64,000 nt of DNA from Saturnia japonica (taxonomy: Eukaryota; Arthropoda; Insecta; Lepidoptera; Saturniidae), in NCBI GenBank assembly GCA_033032175.1, contig CM065318.1:18476001-18540000 (forward strand), given 5' to 3'. The notes below the pieces were generated by a model. It worked only from the letters and a program-made list of their open reading frames with translations. It made no database searches and had not been told where the DNA came from. The translations under genes were made by a program, and so were the position numbers. This document shows positions 22,890 through 34,079 of the stretch, piece after piece. How positions within the stretch are numbered: the first letter of the stretch is position 1; each line of letters starts with the position of its first letter.

Positions 22890-24840
22890 ACCTGGTATAT
22901 GGTGATCGAAATCCAGTTGGATACAATTATCGTGACTTACCACCACCAAGAAAAAAATGGTCCAATACACCTTAATTTCTTAGAAGTGCATTTTGTATTC
23001 ACCTCTAAGGATCACTTGTTCTTTAAGCCAACAAATATCACTTGTTTTTTAGGTAGTTAGGCCTTTTCTTATTAAATCGGTAAAATGACTAGTGTAATGC
23101 GGTAAAAGCCATCGCAATAGCGAAGTGGACAGGCATGAAGCTTAATCTAATTGGGCCACAATACACATGGTGAAAATTCCTAATAACTAGCTTTGATAAC
23201 TTTGAAGTAGTAATGCAGCTAAGTAGACGCATTGGCTTATTGTCAAAGACAGCAATAGGCTAAACCTGGAAAGTGGTCTGGCTCCTAAAACTTTTACTTA
23301 CCAGTACAAACAAACACTTTCAAATACAGTCAACCGTGTTCACCATTATTAATAGAAACTTCGAGAAAATAGAATGAATTTCGTTTTACAATTCGCCACG
23401 GTCCCCCACAGCTGTTCGTCAGCTGATCACGCACACATACGCAGAGTCCTGCACGCACTCTGTGGTTTGTCGGAGCGTGTGTACGTGACGCAAAAAACAA
23501 CTAAAAACCGGTCTGACAAGCCCGGCTTTTGTGCATCCGCTCGGCTGCATAGATGAATTATTATTCACAGAAGCGATAATATGCGATAGTGTTTAATTGT
23601 TACTTTATATTCTTCGACGAATCTATGTTTTGTAAGGGATTTGAAATAATATGAAAAAAGCTTCACCTGCATGTAACACATTACTAACTATCAAAGAAGA
23701 AAATGTTGAAAGCGGTCTGATAGACTCCTGTCTGTCCTTAAATACCATAAGTACGGTAAAAATTTATCATATTGCCTAGTAAGTGAGAGTAAAGACTTGA
23801 ATGACGACAATCATCGTCGATGAATTGTCATATCTTGTTCTTTGACTCTTATTTACATATGGGCAGATAAAGAACATAATAAAAATGTTGGGCATGGGGT
23901 ACCTGGCAGATTTCAAACATCTAAATCTAATCATATTTTTATATTGAAATATAAACATTTTTTTTAAATCAGATAATTAATAATATCATATCATTGTTAT
24001 TTTTATTTTTTAATAAAATGACACCCCGCGTCGTCTTATCGAACATTTTTACTCCCAAGCTTGCCATTAAAAGTAACAGCTAAAAGCGCTTGCAGAAATG
24101 AAAGTTCTTTGGAATTCAAAAATATTACTCACTATCTATAACATAAATGCTTCATAGATAAACAATTATTAATTAAATATCCACACACCTTATCTTCTTC
24201 TAATACGTTACTTACCTTTCATATTGCATGTGCGGTAGGCTGTCTTATTCTAAAGCACTCACCTCTCTCTCTTTCTCTCTCGGCTTATAGCTAAGTTATT
24301 TTTTGCGTCAGAATCATTGCTTTGAAAAAACTGCACTACTATCAAAGAAAAGTCATTTACTAAGGTTTAAATTACTAGTTATCCTATATAAATAAGATTT
24401 TCAAGCTGCATTTTTACAAGGTTTTATTTCGCTGAAATATTTGCCAGTTATCATTATCAATTTCTAGCGTGTACTATATCGTATCTACACGTATTCATCT
24501 TTGGTAACTTGTCTTTTTTTCGTTCCACCTCCCTATGTGCATGCGTTACGATGTGCGTCCGAAACGATCTATACTGATTCTGATTACCCTTCATCATTTA
24601 CGAGCTTAATTCGATCATATTAGTAGATCCATAGTGTACTTACTGTGAAATTGCATGTTTGGGATTAATAGGTACAATAGCATATATTACTATTCCATAT
24701 ACACAGACAACAAGTAAACGGCTAACTGAAATAAAATCCGTCTTAATCCTTTAAAAAAAATCATCTGAAGCATTTGATGGAATGAGGTCGTATTAACTTA
24801 TTAAATATATTTTTGAATATTTATATTCTCAGAATGATAA
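22890..24840. other. Spacer; a GC-rich patch at 23.40-23.56 kb
   Basis: Mostly AT-rich. Between about 23400 and 23555 the sequence is clearly GC-richer (CAGCTGTTCGTCAGCTGATC, CGGAGCGTGTGTACGTGACG). It contains a 60-codon open frame but no motif. It might be regulatory or an old GC-rich repeat; I cannot tell. A CT-rich microsatellite is at 24263-24283. Confidence 0.4.
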
Positions 24841-24847
24841 ACTCTTG

Positions 24848-24893
24848 TCACACTCGACATTGGCAAAATTGCCTACATAGGCAGAAAAACAAA
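24848..24893 (+). repeat. Short dispersed repeat (family I)
   Basis: CTCGACATTGGCAAAATTGC then CTACATAGGCAGAAA recurs in inverted orientation at 55958-56016. Class unknown. Confidence 0.55.
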
Positions 24894-25109
24894 AAAAAAT
24901 CCTATCTGTATTTAAATCCAATAAACTATATTTATGGACCAAAATGACTCATATTCACAAAACAAAAATTGATTTAGAGACAAAAAAAACATATAAAATC
25001 TATAACCATAGGTGGGGCACTATGGTCGAGCAAAATTATTTGGCCTTCTCTGGCCTTATACACAGTAGAGCGATTCACCTGTGTAGCCTTAGCATTAGTA
25101 TGCTACCAT

Positions 25110-25245
25110 CTTCAAAAATCAAAAATTTAGGCCCGAAAAAGGCACCTAAGAATGACTAAGAAATGTTATTGTTAAACATCCCTGATATCAAGAAGAACCG
25201 GTATGAAACTCTATCGGATTAATCAATGTTGCTTTTGGTGATTTT
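25110..25245 (-). mobile_element. CR1/Jockey-like LINE 3' end fragment
   Basis: Plus-strand text AATCAAAAATTTAGGCCCG, AAAAAGGCACCTAAGAATG, ATCAAGAAGAACCGG and AACTCTATCGG is the reverse complement of the LINE tail found at 32.6 and 43.3 kb. Confidence 0.6.
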
Positions 25246-25249
25246 TAAT

Positions 25250-26400
25250 AGCTTCTGTTTCAACAGTAAAAAGTTACATAACAAAAAGGTTTTATGCCGA
25301 TGCAAAATAGAGTAAAGTTATGAAAGTGTGAAATGTTATCGATATGAGTTAGTCACGTCGATACAAACAGACGTAGAATCTATTTTAGTAGATAATAAAT
25401 AAACTATAACTTGCGTGTTATTTGAAAATACCGCTTGTATTTATTTTGACTAATTTACGAGAAACAGAAGTAAATGTACCAAGATTATTGAATAGTGAAT
25501 AGTAATAACACCAGACATAGTGAAACTACAAAATATACAGGGTTATTGGTAGTTCGACGTATTCCCGTTAGGAGGTGATTGAGGTGACTATTTGCGATAA
25601 TTTTAACTCCCATTAAAAAGTGAACCATTTTTGAATTATCATGTTTTTTAGTTTATTTCAAAATAACTCAAAAATGCAACATAAAAATTTATTTAAAAAA
25701 AAGTATCAATGTCAATATTTTTTCTTTGATTTATAAAAACGATTAAACATTGGTTATTTATCAATATTAAAACAACAATTATCAATATTTTTTTAAAGAT
25801 TTTTTCCACTAAAATGCCTTAAAAACAAAAAAAAATGTTACGAAACCTGACTTACAGATAATTTAAAAAATATAACCGTTTTCTTAGCTCTCCAGCAATG
25901 CATAACAACTAGAAACTTATTTCGAAGAAACTAAAAAAAAATGATCACATAGGAAGCAGGCGGAAAACCGAAATAAATTCTCATTTTTTAAACAAAGTTT
26001 TTAACGTATATCAGCAACCAATTTATAGATTCTTATTAAATAAAAATAAATACGGTTAATGTTTATCAATCATTTATCAAAAAAAAATTTTTACGGAAAT
26101 TCTCAAATGAATTTTTAATATTATAGATTATCATTGGTGCCAGCCCTAGCCCTATTGAGATAGTTCAGTATTCCAACCTTACCGGTTGAACGTAGGTAAC
26201 TAAATTAAACATCGGCCGCAGTTATCTTTCTGTATCTAACTATTTTGTGGCGAAACACAGCAACAGAAAACTTAATTTCATTTAACAATTATCATTACCA
26301 ACAGTGTCAACTAGGCCTTAGAGATAGAGGTGTAATAAATATTAAATATAATATACGTTTATTCCAATAATTAATAATATAAACTATTTCGGACATCCTA
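25250..26400. other. AT-rich spacer, no gene seen
   Basis: Runs of A and T; no recognisable feature. Confidence 0.4.
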
Positions 26401-26403
26401 TTA

Positions 26404-26735
26404 ATTTCGATCGCTCTAAGCTCGAAATTCGACCAGCGACTTTTTGGTCATAGACTATTTTCTGTTTAACATTTGCAGTATTCATGAACCTAAACAATAA
26501 GTATTATCTACTTCACTTGCTATCACTTTTACGCTGACTGACAATGTCAATATTTTGGGGGGTCCAAGTTCACTGGTACTGGGCGGATTTAGGATTCGGA
26601 GTATTAATTTATTAATTTTAGCTTTCTGAACTCCTTCTCCATATAAACTTGAACCATGCCAAATCTCAGTCTTCCGTGCATGCAATAAGCTTAATAAGGT
26701 GCCGAAAGCTTTTACTTCACGTATTATTATATAGA
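26404..26735 (-). mobile_element. Helitron-like family D, nearly full length
   Basis: On the minus strand it opens TCTATATAATAATACGTGAA after a flanking A, and runs through GCATGCACGGAAGACTGAG, TTTATATGGAGAAGGAGTTC, AATACTCCGAATCCTAAATC, AAACAGAAAATAGTCTATGA and GTCGCTGGTCGAATTTCGAG. The last bases, CTAG in other copies, have mutated. TC start and CTAG end between A and T in the family, without terminal inverted repeats or target duplication, fit a non-autonomous Helitron. Confidence 0.65.
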
Positions 26736-26739
26736 TTAT

Positions 26740-27470
26740 TTATTAATTTGTACGTCATAAATGGCAGAATATATTGTAGGTACTATTTTTGTAAATTTAA
26801 GACCTGTACCAGCTGTAACCATATTCAGACAAATAATGATAATATTATTATAAGTAACTGAATCCCAAAAATGACACATTTTGGTTGCTTTAATGGTCAT
26901 AAAACATCAGTTATTAAAAAAATTAAATTGTAAATTTCATTTAGATTTGTAAACTGTAAAGATAATAATTGGCAATCTAAGTACCTACTATGAAATAGAG
27001 TCACTGCTCGAACAATATAAATAAAAAAATATGATTTCATTAATTCATGTAGGTAATATTCCCTTTTGTGTGTCAACGGAGATTTATAGCTGAAAATAAA
27101 CTTTTTTTTTTATGTCAACAAATAGGGTAAACGTAGTGCAGATGTCACGCGAGTGGTGTAAAAATACTAAATATTAATGTCCTTTCAAATGGTATGTCAT
27201 TAATCCTATGTCAGTGCGGGTGTGGCCATACAGTTCAAGAAATTCTGTTTAATTACCAAAAAAAATCAATGTTAAGAGGCATATGTTTACGATATCATAA
27301 ATCATAAAAGTATTTAAAGTCTTATACGTTGAGAAAAACTTGCTACAAGCCTTTTTGTCTTACGTTTATAAATTAACAAAAAATACGAATAAGTATTATG
27401 AGATTATGATATTTTCAGATTGAAAATTTTGAATCCGTTAATTTTCATGTTTCTGTATGAAAGAGTCGTC
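26740..27470. other. AT-rich spacer, no gene seen
   Basis: No gene or clear repeat. Confidence 0.4.
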
Positions 27471-27475
27471 ATGTA

Positions 27476-27740
27476 TCTATACTAATATTATAAAGCTAAT
27501 CTCAGGAACCACTCGTTCGAATGGAAAAATTATTTTAGTGTTAGATAGCCGAATTGTCGAGAAAGGCTATAGGCTATATAACATTACGCTTCGACCAACA
27601 GGAGCGGAGCATCAATGAAAAATGTTTCAAAACCGGGGGAAATTTATTCCTTTTGAGAGCTTCCACTGCGTACACTACATGAATGGTTAAAATCACGCAA
27701 CAATAGGGTGACGAAATTGTTTCTCTTAAAATGTTTTTAA
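27476..27740 (+). mobile_element. Helitron-like element, 5' end preserved
   Basis: Opens TCTATACTAATATTATAAAG after an A, then CTAATCTCAGGAACCACTCG, GTGTTAGATAGCCGAATTG, GAAAGGCTATAGGCTATATA and ACCAACAGGAGCGGAGCATC. This is a very common lepidopteran repeat start; I do not see a clean CTAG end. Confidence 0.6.
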
Positions 27741-28157
27741 ATAAGTCCGCGACTGCATATGACTATCTTTTAAGGTTTACTCAATATAACCTTTTTTATG
27801 GTAATAAAATTGTTCTAAAATAATGAATTAATTGCGAAGGTGTTTTTATATACATATGTAGTATTAATCCTTATCGAAATAAATACATTATAATTCATCA
27901 CAAGTATTTAATATTGAACAAAATGCCCTGTACAGTAATTGATTTAAATTAATATACTAGGAGATATCACAGTTTTAAAATAACTCGGCTGCAAAATAAT
28001 GATCAAGTACCGTGAGCGCATTTGTATTACGCAGAATAATATGTGGGAGGCGGACGGCAACTATAATACAGCGCCTACGAACCACTTTCTCCAACCTTTT
28101 CTTTCTTTCTCTTATTTGACGCAGACGAAGTTGCGCGTTTAACACAATCAACTTATT

Positions 28158-28406
28158 AAGTGAAGATGTGGCATAAGATGATTAACACGCTAAGCCCAGT
28201 TGGGGGGGGCTCTCGTAGGCAGCAGCCGAGACACCTAGTTACTGGATAACAAATTTTGAACTTGAGGGTGAGGGTAACAGCAAACCTTTAAAAATGTCCT
28301 ACCTTACCACGGTTTCATCAGGATGTGATGTGATATCCTTCACTAGATTAAACCTAAGCCGATTGATGCGTTGTCCGAACGCACTATCACTGAACTATTA
28401 TCGACT
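28158..28406 (-). mobile_element. SINE-1 copy
   Basis: Same order as the 10.23-kb and 21.4-kb copies. The 3' end is at about 28158 (GAAGATGTGGCATAAGATG on the plus strand) and the degraded tRNA-like head at about 28400. A run of eight G lies inside at 28202-28209. Confidence 0.7.
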
Positions 28407-28437
28407 TAATTTCACTTACTCAACTTAACTTTTAACA

Positions 28438-28641
28438 GGCCTAATGGAGCAGTGGTAATAAGCCCTACTATTGAGCCGAGAGATCGCGTGTTCGATACGA
28501 CTGAAATTTGTGTGATGAGCATAAATTGTTAGTTGTATATCTGGGTCTTAAATAACTGTAAGTATATATAAATATATTAGCTGTTTAGTTACCATAATCC
28601 AAGTTTTGCTTACTTTGGAATGAAATAGATGGATGGATGGA
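28438..28641 (+). mobile_element. SINE-2, tRNA-derived, old copy
   Basis: Head GGAGCAGTGGTAATAAGCCC (box A-like) and GTGTTCGATACGACT (worn box B), body TGATGAGCATAAATTGTTAG and TTAGCTGTTTAGTTACCATA, end CTTACTTTGGAATGAAATAG, then a short GATG repeat tail. It matches the cleaner copy inside the second mariner (53571-53810). Confidence 0.75.
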
Positions 28642-28649
28642 ATTATTTA

Positions 28650-29390
28650 CTAAAAGTGGAGAGAATGAAAGTATTGCCATTGGCATCTGAAAACCTACCA
28701 CGTCTAAATCAATCCAATCAGGTACTAGTGCCCCTCTGACAACCTTTAAAGCGGTTTTATAGCATGTCGCAAGTCCGCGTCTCATTTGCTACGTCTCTTT
28801 GGACTTTGTTTTCACTATCCATAACTTACAATTGTTGTTAAAATTAAATAAAAAAAGTGATAGGTATAACTGATACGCTAACTAAAAGGCCCGACCGTAC
28901 ACAAAGCTATAAACAGTAAGATAAGGTATGCGATAAACCGCGATGACGCGGACGGTGACTCAAGTCCCAGAGAAACCGAAACGAATTATACACCATTTAT
29001 CAACTTTATAATAGAATGACTGAGCTCTTGTACAGTCAGCATTAAAAAAAAATTAACAAAATTTTCTATTTTTTTTCGTTGATAAATTATTATTATGTTA
29101 TAATTAAGTGAAAACTTTGTTAATACCGTTGTGATTTGAAACGAGATAGAATAAAAAAGAATCTGCGTATTGCGAAGTATAGTAAAAAGGTGTCATAGCC
29201 AGCGTGGTGTACTGTTCACATGTATCATATATGTGAATATTTTTCTGTTTTCTCAAGGTTTCACTTCAACCTCATGTGAACTACACACTTTTTTCTTTTT
29301 TTATTCTTTATAGTAAAGAAGTTTCAAGAAGAATGGCTCAGTTTTTAATTATCGATTCGCACCCTACTTGGTTTTATCTTCACTTTTCAT
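28650..29390. other. AT-rich spacer, no gene seen
   Basis: No supported gene. Confidence 0.4.
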
Positions 29391-29396
29391 CTAGAC

Positions 29397-30960
29397 CATA
29401 GGTCCTCAAAGTGGTCCATATCGAACATCAAGGGGTCCACGGCAGCGAAAACAAATCTGGGGGTGCACGAGCAGCAAATTGGGGGTCCGCGAGCTGCAAA
29501 TGGGGTCGACAATAATGAATGAATAAACAAGACGAGACGAAAATTTTAACTTCCTATAAATAATAATGATAATTTGTTTGTACTTACATAATACTTTTTT
29601 ACAATAAACATATAGGTAATAATTCTAAAAGTTAAAATATTTATAGAATTTGATAAAGATGTGGAGCTATATTCAGAGAATTTCATAAGTACATTCATTA
29701 TTCATGGGAAAATTCGGGATCGATTATAAGATGACCTTGTAAAATTGTTTTTATAGGTGCTTTTGTTGAAATGAAATCTGAATGAAAGCGTTGAATTATT
29801 ATAAATTCCATAGTAGAAAATTATTATATTTACAATACCCGAGTACACATTAAATTTCATTTGGCAAGCTATTCACTTAGTGGCCGGAACACTTGAACTT
29901 GTAACAACCTGCAAATTTGATATAAGTATTCGTATATATTGATTTCTGGGTCGCCCTAGTAATGCTTGTTAAGACTTGCATCAATTGAATTTGTGCAGAT
30001 TTGTTCAATTCGCGAATATTTCAAAAAATAAGTATGTTAGAGACAAACAATGTTCATTTGTCATTGGAACTTTGTTAGTTAAAGTCAAGTAAGTTAAAGT
30101 GAAGTAAGTTAAAGTAAATTAATTTCGTCTTGTTTGGAATTACCAGAGAAAAGTAAGTAAATTTTTTTTTAAATTTATTCTTGTAGTTCCTCCGTTTGAC
30201 TTGCAAACTTGAGGTATTAATAGTTCAACATTAAATTAAGTACAGTTGCATGCTTATTCCTTAACAGTTACCTTTTCAAAATTTTAAGAATCGGTATAAT
30301 ATACTTGTACGTCTGAATCTTTATAAACAAGTTACTACATGATTCCTTTCTATATCCATACATATATTATAAAAGATTTCTGAAGATTAAAAAACATTTT
30401 ACACAAGGAATCAATTCGGTATCTATGTCTTATCATATTATATTAGTGGAATTTTTAATTTTTCCCCAGATAACGGCTACTAAAAATACAAAAATTGCTG
30501 ATTAAGAAAAAATGTCGACAGTGTTGATTATTTGAAGTTTGGCTTCATTTCGTCAACCTCCGATAAACGATTTCCTAAGTGCCTTCTGTATAACAGAATT
30601 TTAAGTAATGACTCTATGAAACCCTCCAAGTTGGAGGGTCATTTGAAAAGTTGTCATCCTGAGAAATCGGGTAAAGATTTGAAATATTTTCAAAAAAATA
30701 AGGAAATAGTTCAGAAGAGACCAACGGTGGATAATATATTTGCTTCGACTTCACAAAAAAGCGATGATGGTTTGAGGGCATCTTATAATATCGCACTCTT
30801 AATAGCAAAGTGTGGAAAGTCATATACACCGGAGAAAAATTAATCCTGCCAGCTATTGAAGAGGTTTTCAAAACTGTGTTACACAAACCGGCCTATGATA
30901 TTATAAAGAAAATTCCTTTGAGCGCCAACACGGTTCAAAGACGTATAGATATAGATGACT
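29397..30960 (+). mobile_element. Decayed hAT transposon, 3' part missing
   Basis: The left end reads CATAGGTCCTCAAAGTGGTC then CATATCGAACATCAAGGGGT, similar to insect hAT termini that open CAGGGGTCCTCAAAG. Internal repeats of GGGGGTCCGCGAGCTGCAAA type follow. About 1.1 kb downstream an hAT transposase N terminus begins. The right end is lost: a Helitron-like copy starts at about 30972. The 8-bp target duplication cannot be tested. Confidence 0.6.
30504..30955 (+). pseudogene. hAT transposase N-terminal fragment (BED-finger type, ZBED5-like)
   Basis: The open frame begins VDSVDYLKFGFISSTSDKRF and covers a BED-type zinc finger (PKCLLYNRILSNDS to HLKSCHPEK). One expected cysteine is replaced by tyrosine (CLLYN rather than CLLCN), so the finger is probably dead. 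It continues KRPTVDNIFASTSQKSDDG and ASYNIALLIAKCGKSYT, then frameshifts near 30835. In another frame it reads GEKLILPAIEEVFKTVLHKP and KKIPLSANTVQRRID. The catalytic core is absent. I recall this arrangement from ZBED5 / SCAND3-like hAT proteins. Confidence 0.8.
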
Positions 30961-30971
30961 AGACGTATAGA

Positions 30972-31286
30972 TGAATATTGCGTGCACGGAAGACTATAAG
31001 ATTTGGCATGGTTAAAGTGTATATGGAGAAGGACGAAGGAGTACAGAAAGCTAAAATTTATCTATTATATCTGTTACAAATAAATTAATACTGCGAATCC
31101 TAACCCGACCGGTGCTATTGAAATTAGACCCTTCAAAACATTGACATTGTCACTCAACGAAAAGTGACAGGAAGTTATGTAGATAATACTCATTGTTTAG
31201 GTTCATGAATACTGCAAATGTCAAACAGAAAATAGTCTATGATCAAAAAGTCGCTGGTCGAATTTCGAGCTTAGGGCGATCGCTAG
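30972..31286 (+). mobile_element. Helitron-like family D, 5' truncated
   Basis: From ATTGCGTGCACGGAAGAC to the terminal GGGCGATCGCTAG followed by T. Shares GCGAATCCTAACCCGACCGG, CACTCAACGAAAAGTGACAG, GTTCATGAATACTGCAAATG and AAAAGTCGCTGGTCGAATTT with the other D copies. A hairpin-capable TCGAATTTCGA lies 12 bases before the end. It abuts the hAT fragment on the left. Confidence 0.7.
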
Positions 31287-31317
31287 TTTTTTTTAAAACG
31301 ACAAAGCGGACTAAGAC

Positions 31318-31503
31318 TGTAAGCCTAGTAGAATTGGCTGGCAAGGGCAACTGCCGGAATACACCCACCCGCAAGGGTATGCGGATAAATCAACTTGAGG
31401 GTGGTAGCTAGCCAGGCGGTCGATTAGAAAAATAAACCTACCACCATATTCTTCAATGGTTTCATCACGATGTTTTTTTTCACCGAAATATCGTTAGAAG
31501 GCT
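31318..31503 (-). mobile_element. SINE-1 fragment
   Basis: The 3' two thirds of SINE-1, minus strand: TTGGCTGGCAAGGGCAACTG, CAACTTGAGGGTGGTAGCTA, CCACCATATTCTTCAATGG and TTTCATCACGATG on the plus strand. The tRNA head is missing. Confidence 0.65.
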
Positions 31504-31559
31504 TATAAACATAAAACCAGGCTTGCTACAGTAAAATAATCAAATCAACATTTAATCTT

Positions 31560-32095
31560 ATTAAAATTTCAGTAGAGAGAGTGAGGATTTAACAATATTA
31601 TTTTTATACTGTAAATTAACAAGGAGGCATGCAATTCACTTAATGTTAAGTGATCACTGTCACCTATAGCTATTAATGGACCTTAAAAAAAGTTGGTTAG
31701 CCAAGGTGTCAATAATAGGGTCCATCTCAATAAACTCCAGGAAGGTTAAATACGTCTAATATGAGTTAAAGAGGAGTTGGGCAGATACCAAATAGTTCTA
31801 CAACATGAGGTAAAAATTACTGTGTCCTTTTAATATAATTGAAGTAAACAGAATACCAAAATCCAGCTCGATCAGATCTGTGAAAGATGCTGATATATAT
31901 AGATAAAAGAAAAGAAAAGAAAAGAGCTGATAATCTTCCAACGTCTGAAGAATTTCTTGAATCATTACTAGGGAAACTCTCGATCGAGCCATGTTTTAAA
32001 CAAAACAAAAATATTGAAATCAATATCGGTTCAGCCGTTTGGTAGCTACGATGCCACAGACACAAAGATACACATGTTAACTTAGGTATAACTGT
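31560..32095 (+). repeat. Old repeat remnants, LINE/RTE-type tail likely
   Basis: CAATTCACTTAATGTTAAGT and GATCACTGTCACC near 31632 resemble a common lepidopteran repeat. Between 31985 and 32080 a block reads GATCGAGCCATG, TTCAGCCGTTTGGTAGCTAC and GATGCCACAGACACAAAGAT, like a LINE-derived tail. An AAAAG microsatellite lies at 31906-31925. Confidence 0.45.
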
Positions 32096-32099
32096 TCCT

Positions 32100-32462
32100 T
32101 TGTTATTTGTCCTTCTGTTTTCATCGGGGTTTAAAAAAGCTTATAAAATCGAAATAAACACATGCTTCACCGACGGGGAATTATTGACCTATGCCGTAAA
32201 GAAATCACTTTGTTTTTCTTCCATACATAACATAATAGGTGGCAAGAAGAAACAATTTATAAGAAAACGCATATCGGACGGGAAAACGTCCGGAAACACC
32301 GCTAAATTTACTTGTGACGTAATAAAAAGTTTTTACGACGAAAGTGGCGACCCCATAGCATATTTACTTTCGCACCCCGTGTATAAAAACATCCCCCGTT
32401 CGCTTCTAAGACATGAGAACATGTTTATAACCTTTGAACTGACTTACTGCATGATAACATAA
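32100..32462 (+). CDS. Orphan open frame, unknown product
   Basis: About 120 codons. The frame is open from 32046 but the first codons come from a repeat tail. From about 32125 (FKKAYKIEINTCFTDGELL) to the TAA at 32460 it reads like a real protein end: varied residues, few low-complexity runs, mixed GC at third positions unlike its AT-rich surroundings (TVKNIPRSLLRHEN-type region near the end, then FITFELTYC). There is no in-frame ATG until near the C terminus, so it is a fragment or a 3' exon. I do not recognise the family. Possibilities are a captured viral or transposon gene piece or a chance frame. Confidence 0.3.
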   Translation: MLFVLLFSSGFKKAYKIEINTCFTDGELLTYAVKKSLCFSSIHNIIGGKKKQFIRKRISDGKTSGNTAKFTCDVIKSFYDESGDPIAYLLSHPVYKNIPRSLLRHENMFITFELTYCMIT

Positions 32463-32635
32463 TGCTAACTTGTGGAATAGGCCAAGTAATTTTATACCGA
32501 AATCGAAAAATCTAATCGCTTTGGTAGGAAAGCGGAAATATTTACCAAGATTTGTTTGATAAAGTTATTTTGGATTTTGCTTCGAAGAATATAATTATAT
32601 TTGTATACTTGAATGGGTTTTTTCTTTTCGTAGCA

Positions 32636-33300
32636 CGACAAATTCAAATCAAATCAAAAACTTCTTTATTCAATTTAGGCCCTAAGAAGCCACTCATCAA
32701 CGTCAAAACACTACTGCCGGTTCGGAAAACATCCCAGCCATCGAGAAGAACCGGAAAGAAACTTGATCGGGTTTACCTTTCTTTTTCAACTGTACAAGTG
32801 GTTATATGTTAGGTACAATAATAATAATTTTGGGGACGTGAATCACTTCCAGACATCACTATCATTCATATAATGATCCACCCAGTAATAACCTTTTCAC
32901 AGTAAAACCTGCTTGACATGGTCCTTGAATTTGAACCTAAAAAACTTTTATTAGTCTTACTAAGTCTAAAACACGGTAGGTACAACTAATTTATCTCTAT
33001 TTCTTGTATTAACATTGGGCTGATCTTGACAAAATCCATCTTGTGTAAGTTTTTACGAACATATGGCAGAACAAAGTTAAAATACTAAATTCCTGGAAGT
33101 TGTTCTTTAGTGACTCGCAGTGTCTCATATTGTAAATTGCGCGAACTGCCCGCTTTTGTATTATTAATATGGTATCTACCTCAGCTGGTGAACCCCAAAG
33201 CAAAATATCGTAAGACATTAAGCTATGAAAGTAAGCGAAGTAGACTAATCTAATTGAACCTATATGACCAACTCGCAGTCTGCATGCTCTAACGTATCTT
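32636..33300 (-). mobile_element. CR1/Jockey-like LINE, 3' end with C-terminal RT
   Basis: On the minus strand, LRVGHIGSIRLVYFAYFHSL, MSYDILLWGSPAEVDTI and IQKRAVRAIYNMRHCESLKN are recognisable (33291-33090). A frameshift to YVRKNLHKMDFVKIS follows, then NRDKLVVP, FKDHVKQVLL and YMNDSDVWK. The 3' untranslated part runs through AAACCCGATCAAGTTTC and GGTTCTTCTCGATGGC to an AATAAA and a TTTGA-type repeat at about 32640. This copy links the dispersed 3' tails (7.4, 25.1, 38.4, 43.3, 49.7 kb) to a reverse transcriptase. It is 5' truncated and full of stops. Confidence 0.8.
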
Positions 33301-33588
33301 CAAATATGAAAGACTTCGTGTTGGAGGAAGGGTACCCACCGGCCGGCAAACACTACGGCAAAAACGTGACGTAGCAAACTTCTTTGTTCGTGGCAAGATG
33401 AAGGATACCGAATGCTGTGGCTCCGAAGCCTAGGCCGTGTGGTTTTGTTATGAAAGGGAGAAGAGGAATTAGGTTGAACAGCTCTTCAGAACACTCGCCA
33501 GGACCTTGCTCAGCAAGTTTGAACTTTTAATTCTTGAAGATGTGCTTAACTGTGACTAACGAAAATGAATTCTGAGATTTATTAGAAA

Positions 33589-34078
33589 CTAGCTTTGCTC
33601 GCGGCTACGCTTGCGTGGATTACACAAATCCGTCAATTAGACAAGCGTGCGAAACGTGCTACCCTCGCACCCGACTTTTAAAGATAAAAATGGTTATTGT
33701 GGGTGATCCTTAGAACATAGATATATACTCTCGGTGGTTTTTTTGTAAGCCTTATTAATATTAAAAATTATTTAATACATAAATTTGATATATCTGTTAT
33801 GTTTTACTCAGCATAAGCCATACTAGCGCCCAAATTGATTCACCATGACCAGTTTTTTTTAATATTTACGCGGAACCCTAATTCTTTTTATAAAATAATA
33901 GTAACCTAAGTTACTTCTTATAATATCGGCTATTTGCCACTGAAAAGTCTGGGATTACCCGGAACAAACAGACAGACCACTTTTTTTTTGCTATGAGTAC
34001 CGTATATATGTACATACCATATGCATTTATTAGAAAACTGTCATTTTGACATTACAAACGGACAATTAAATTTTACTA
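33589..34078 (-). mobile_element. Helitron-like family F copy
   Basis: CTAG at 33589-33592 preceded, on the minus strand, by AGCCGCGAGCAAAG and followed by T. Matches 18781-19293 through ACCATTTAA-like text, GAACCCTAATTC, GTAACCTAAGTTACTTC and ACCCGGAACAAACAGACAG to CATTTTGACATTACAAACG. Confidence 0.55.
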
Positions 34079-34079
34079 A

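Noticed and set aside
23374..23556. GC-rich 60-codon ORF as a possible exon
   Set aside because: No motif, no convincing splice sites on both sides, and no conservation test possible here.
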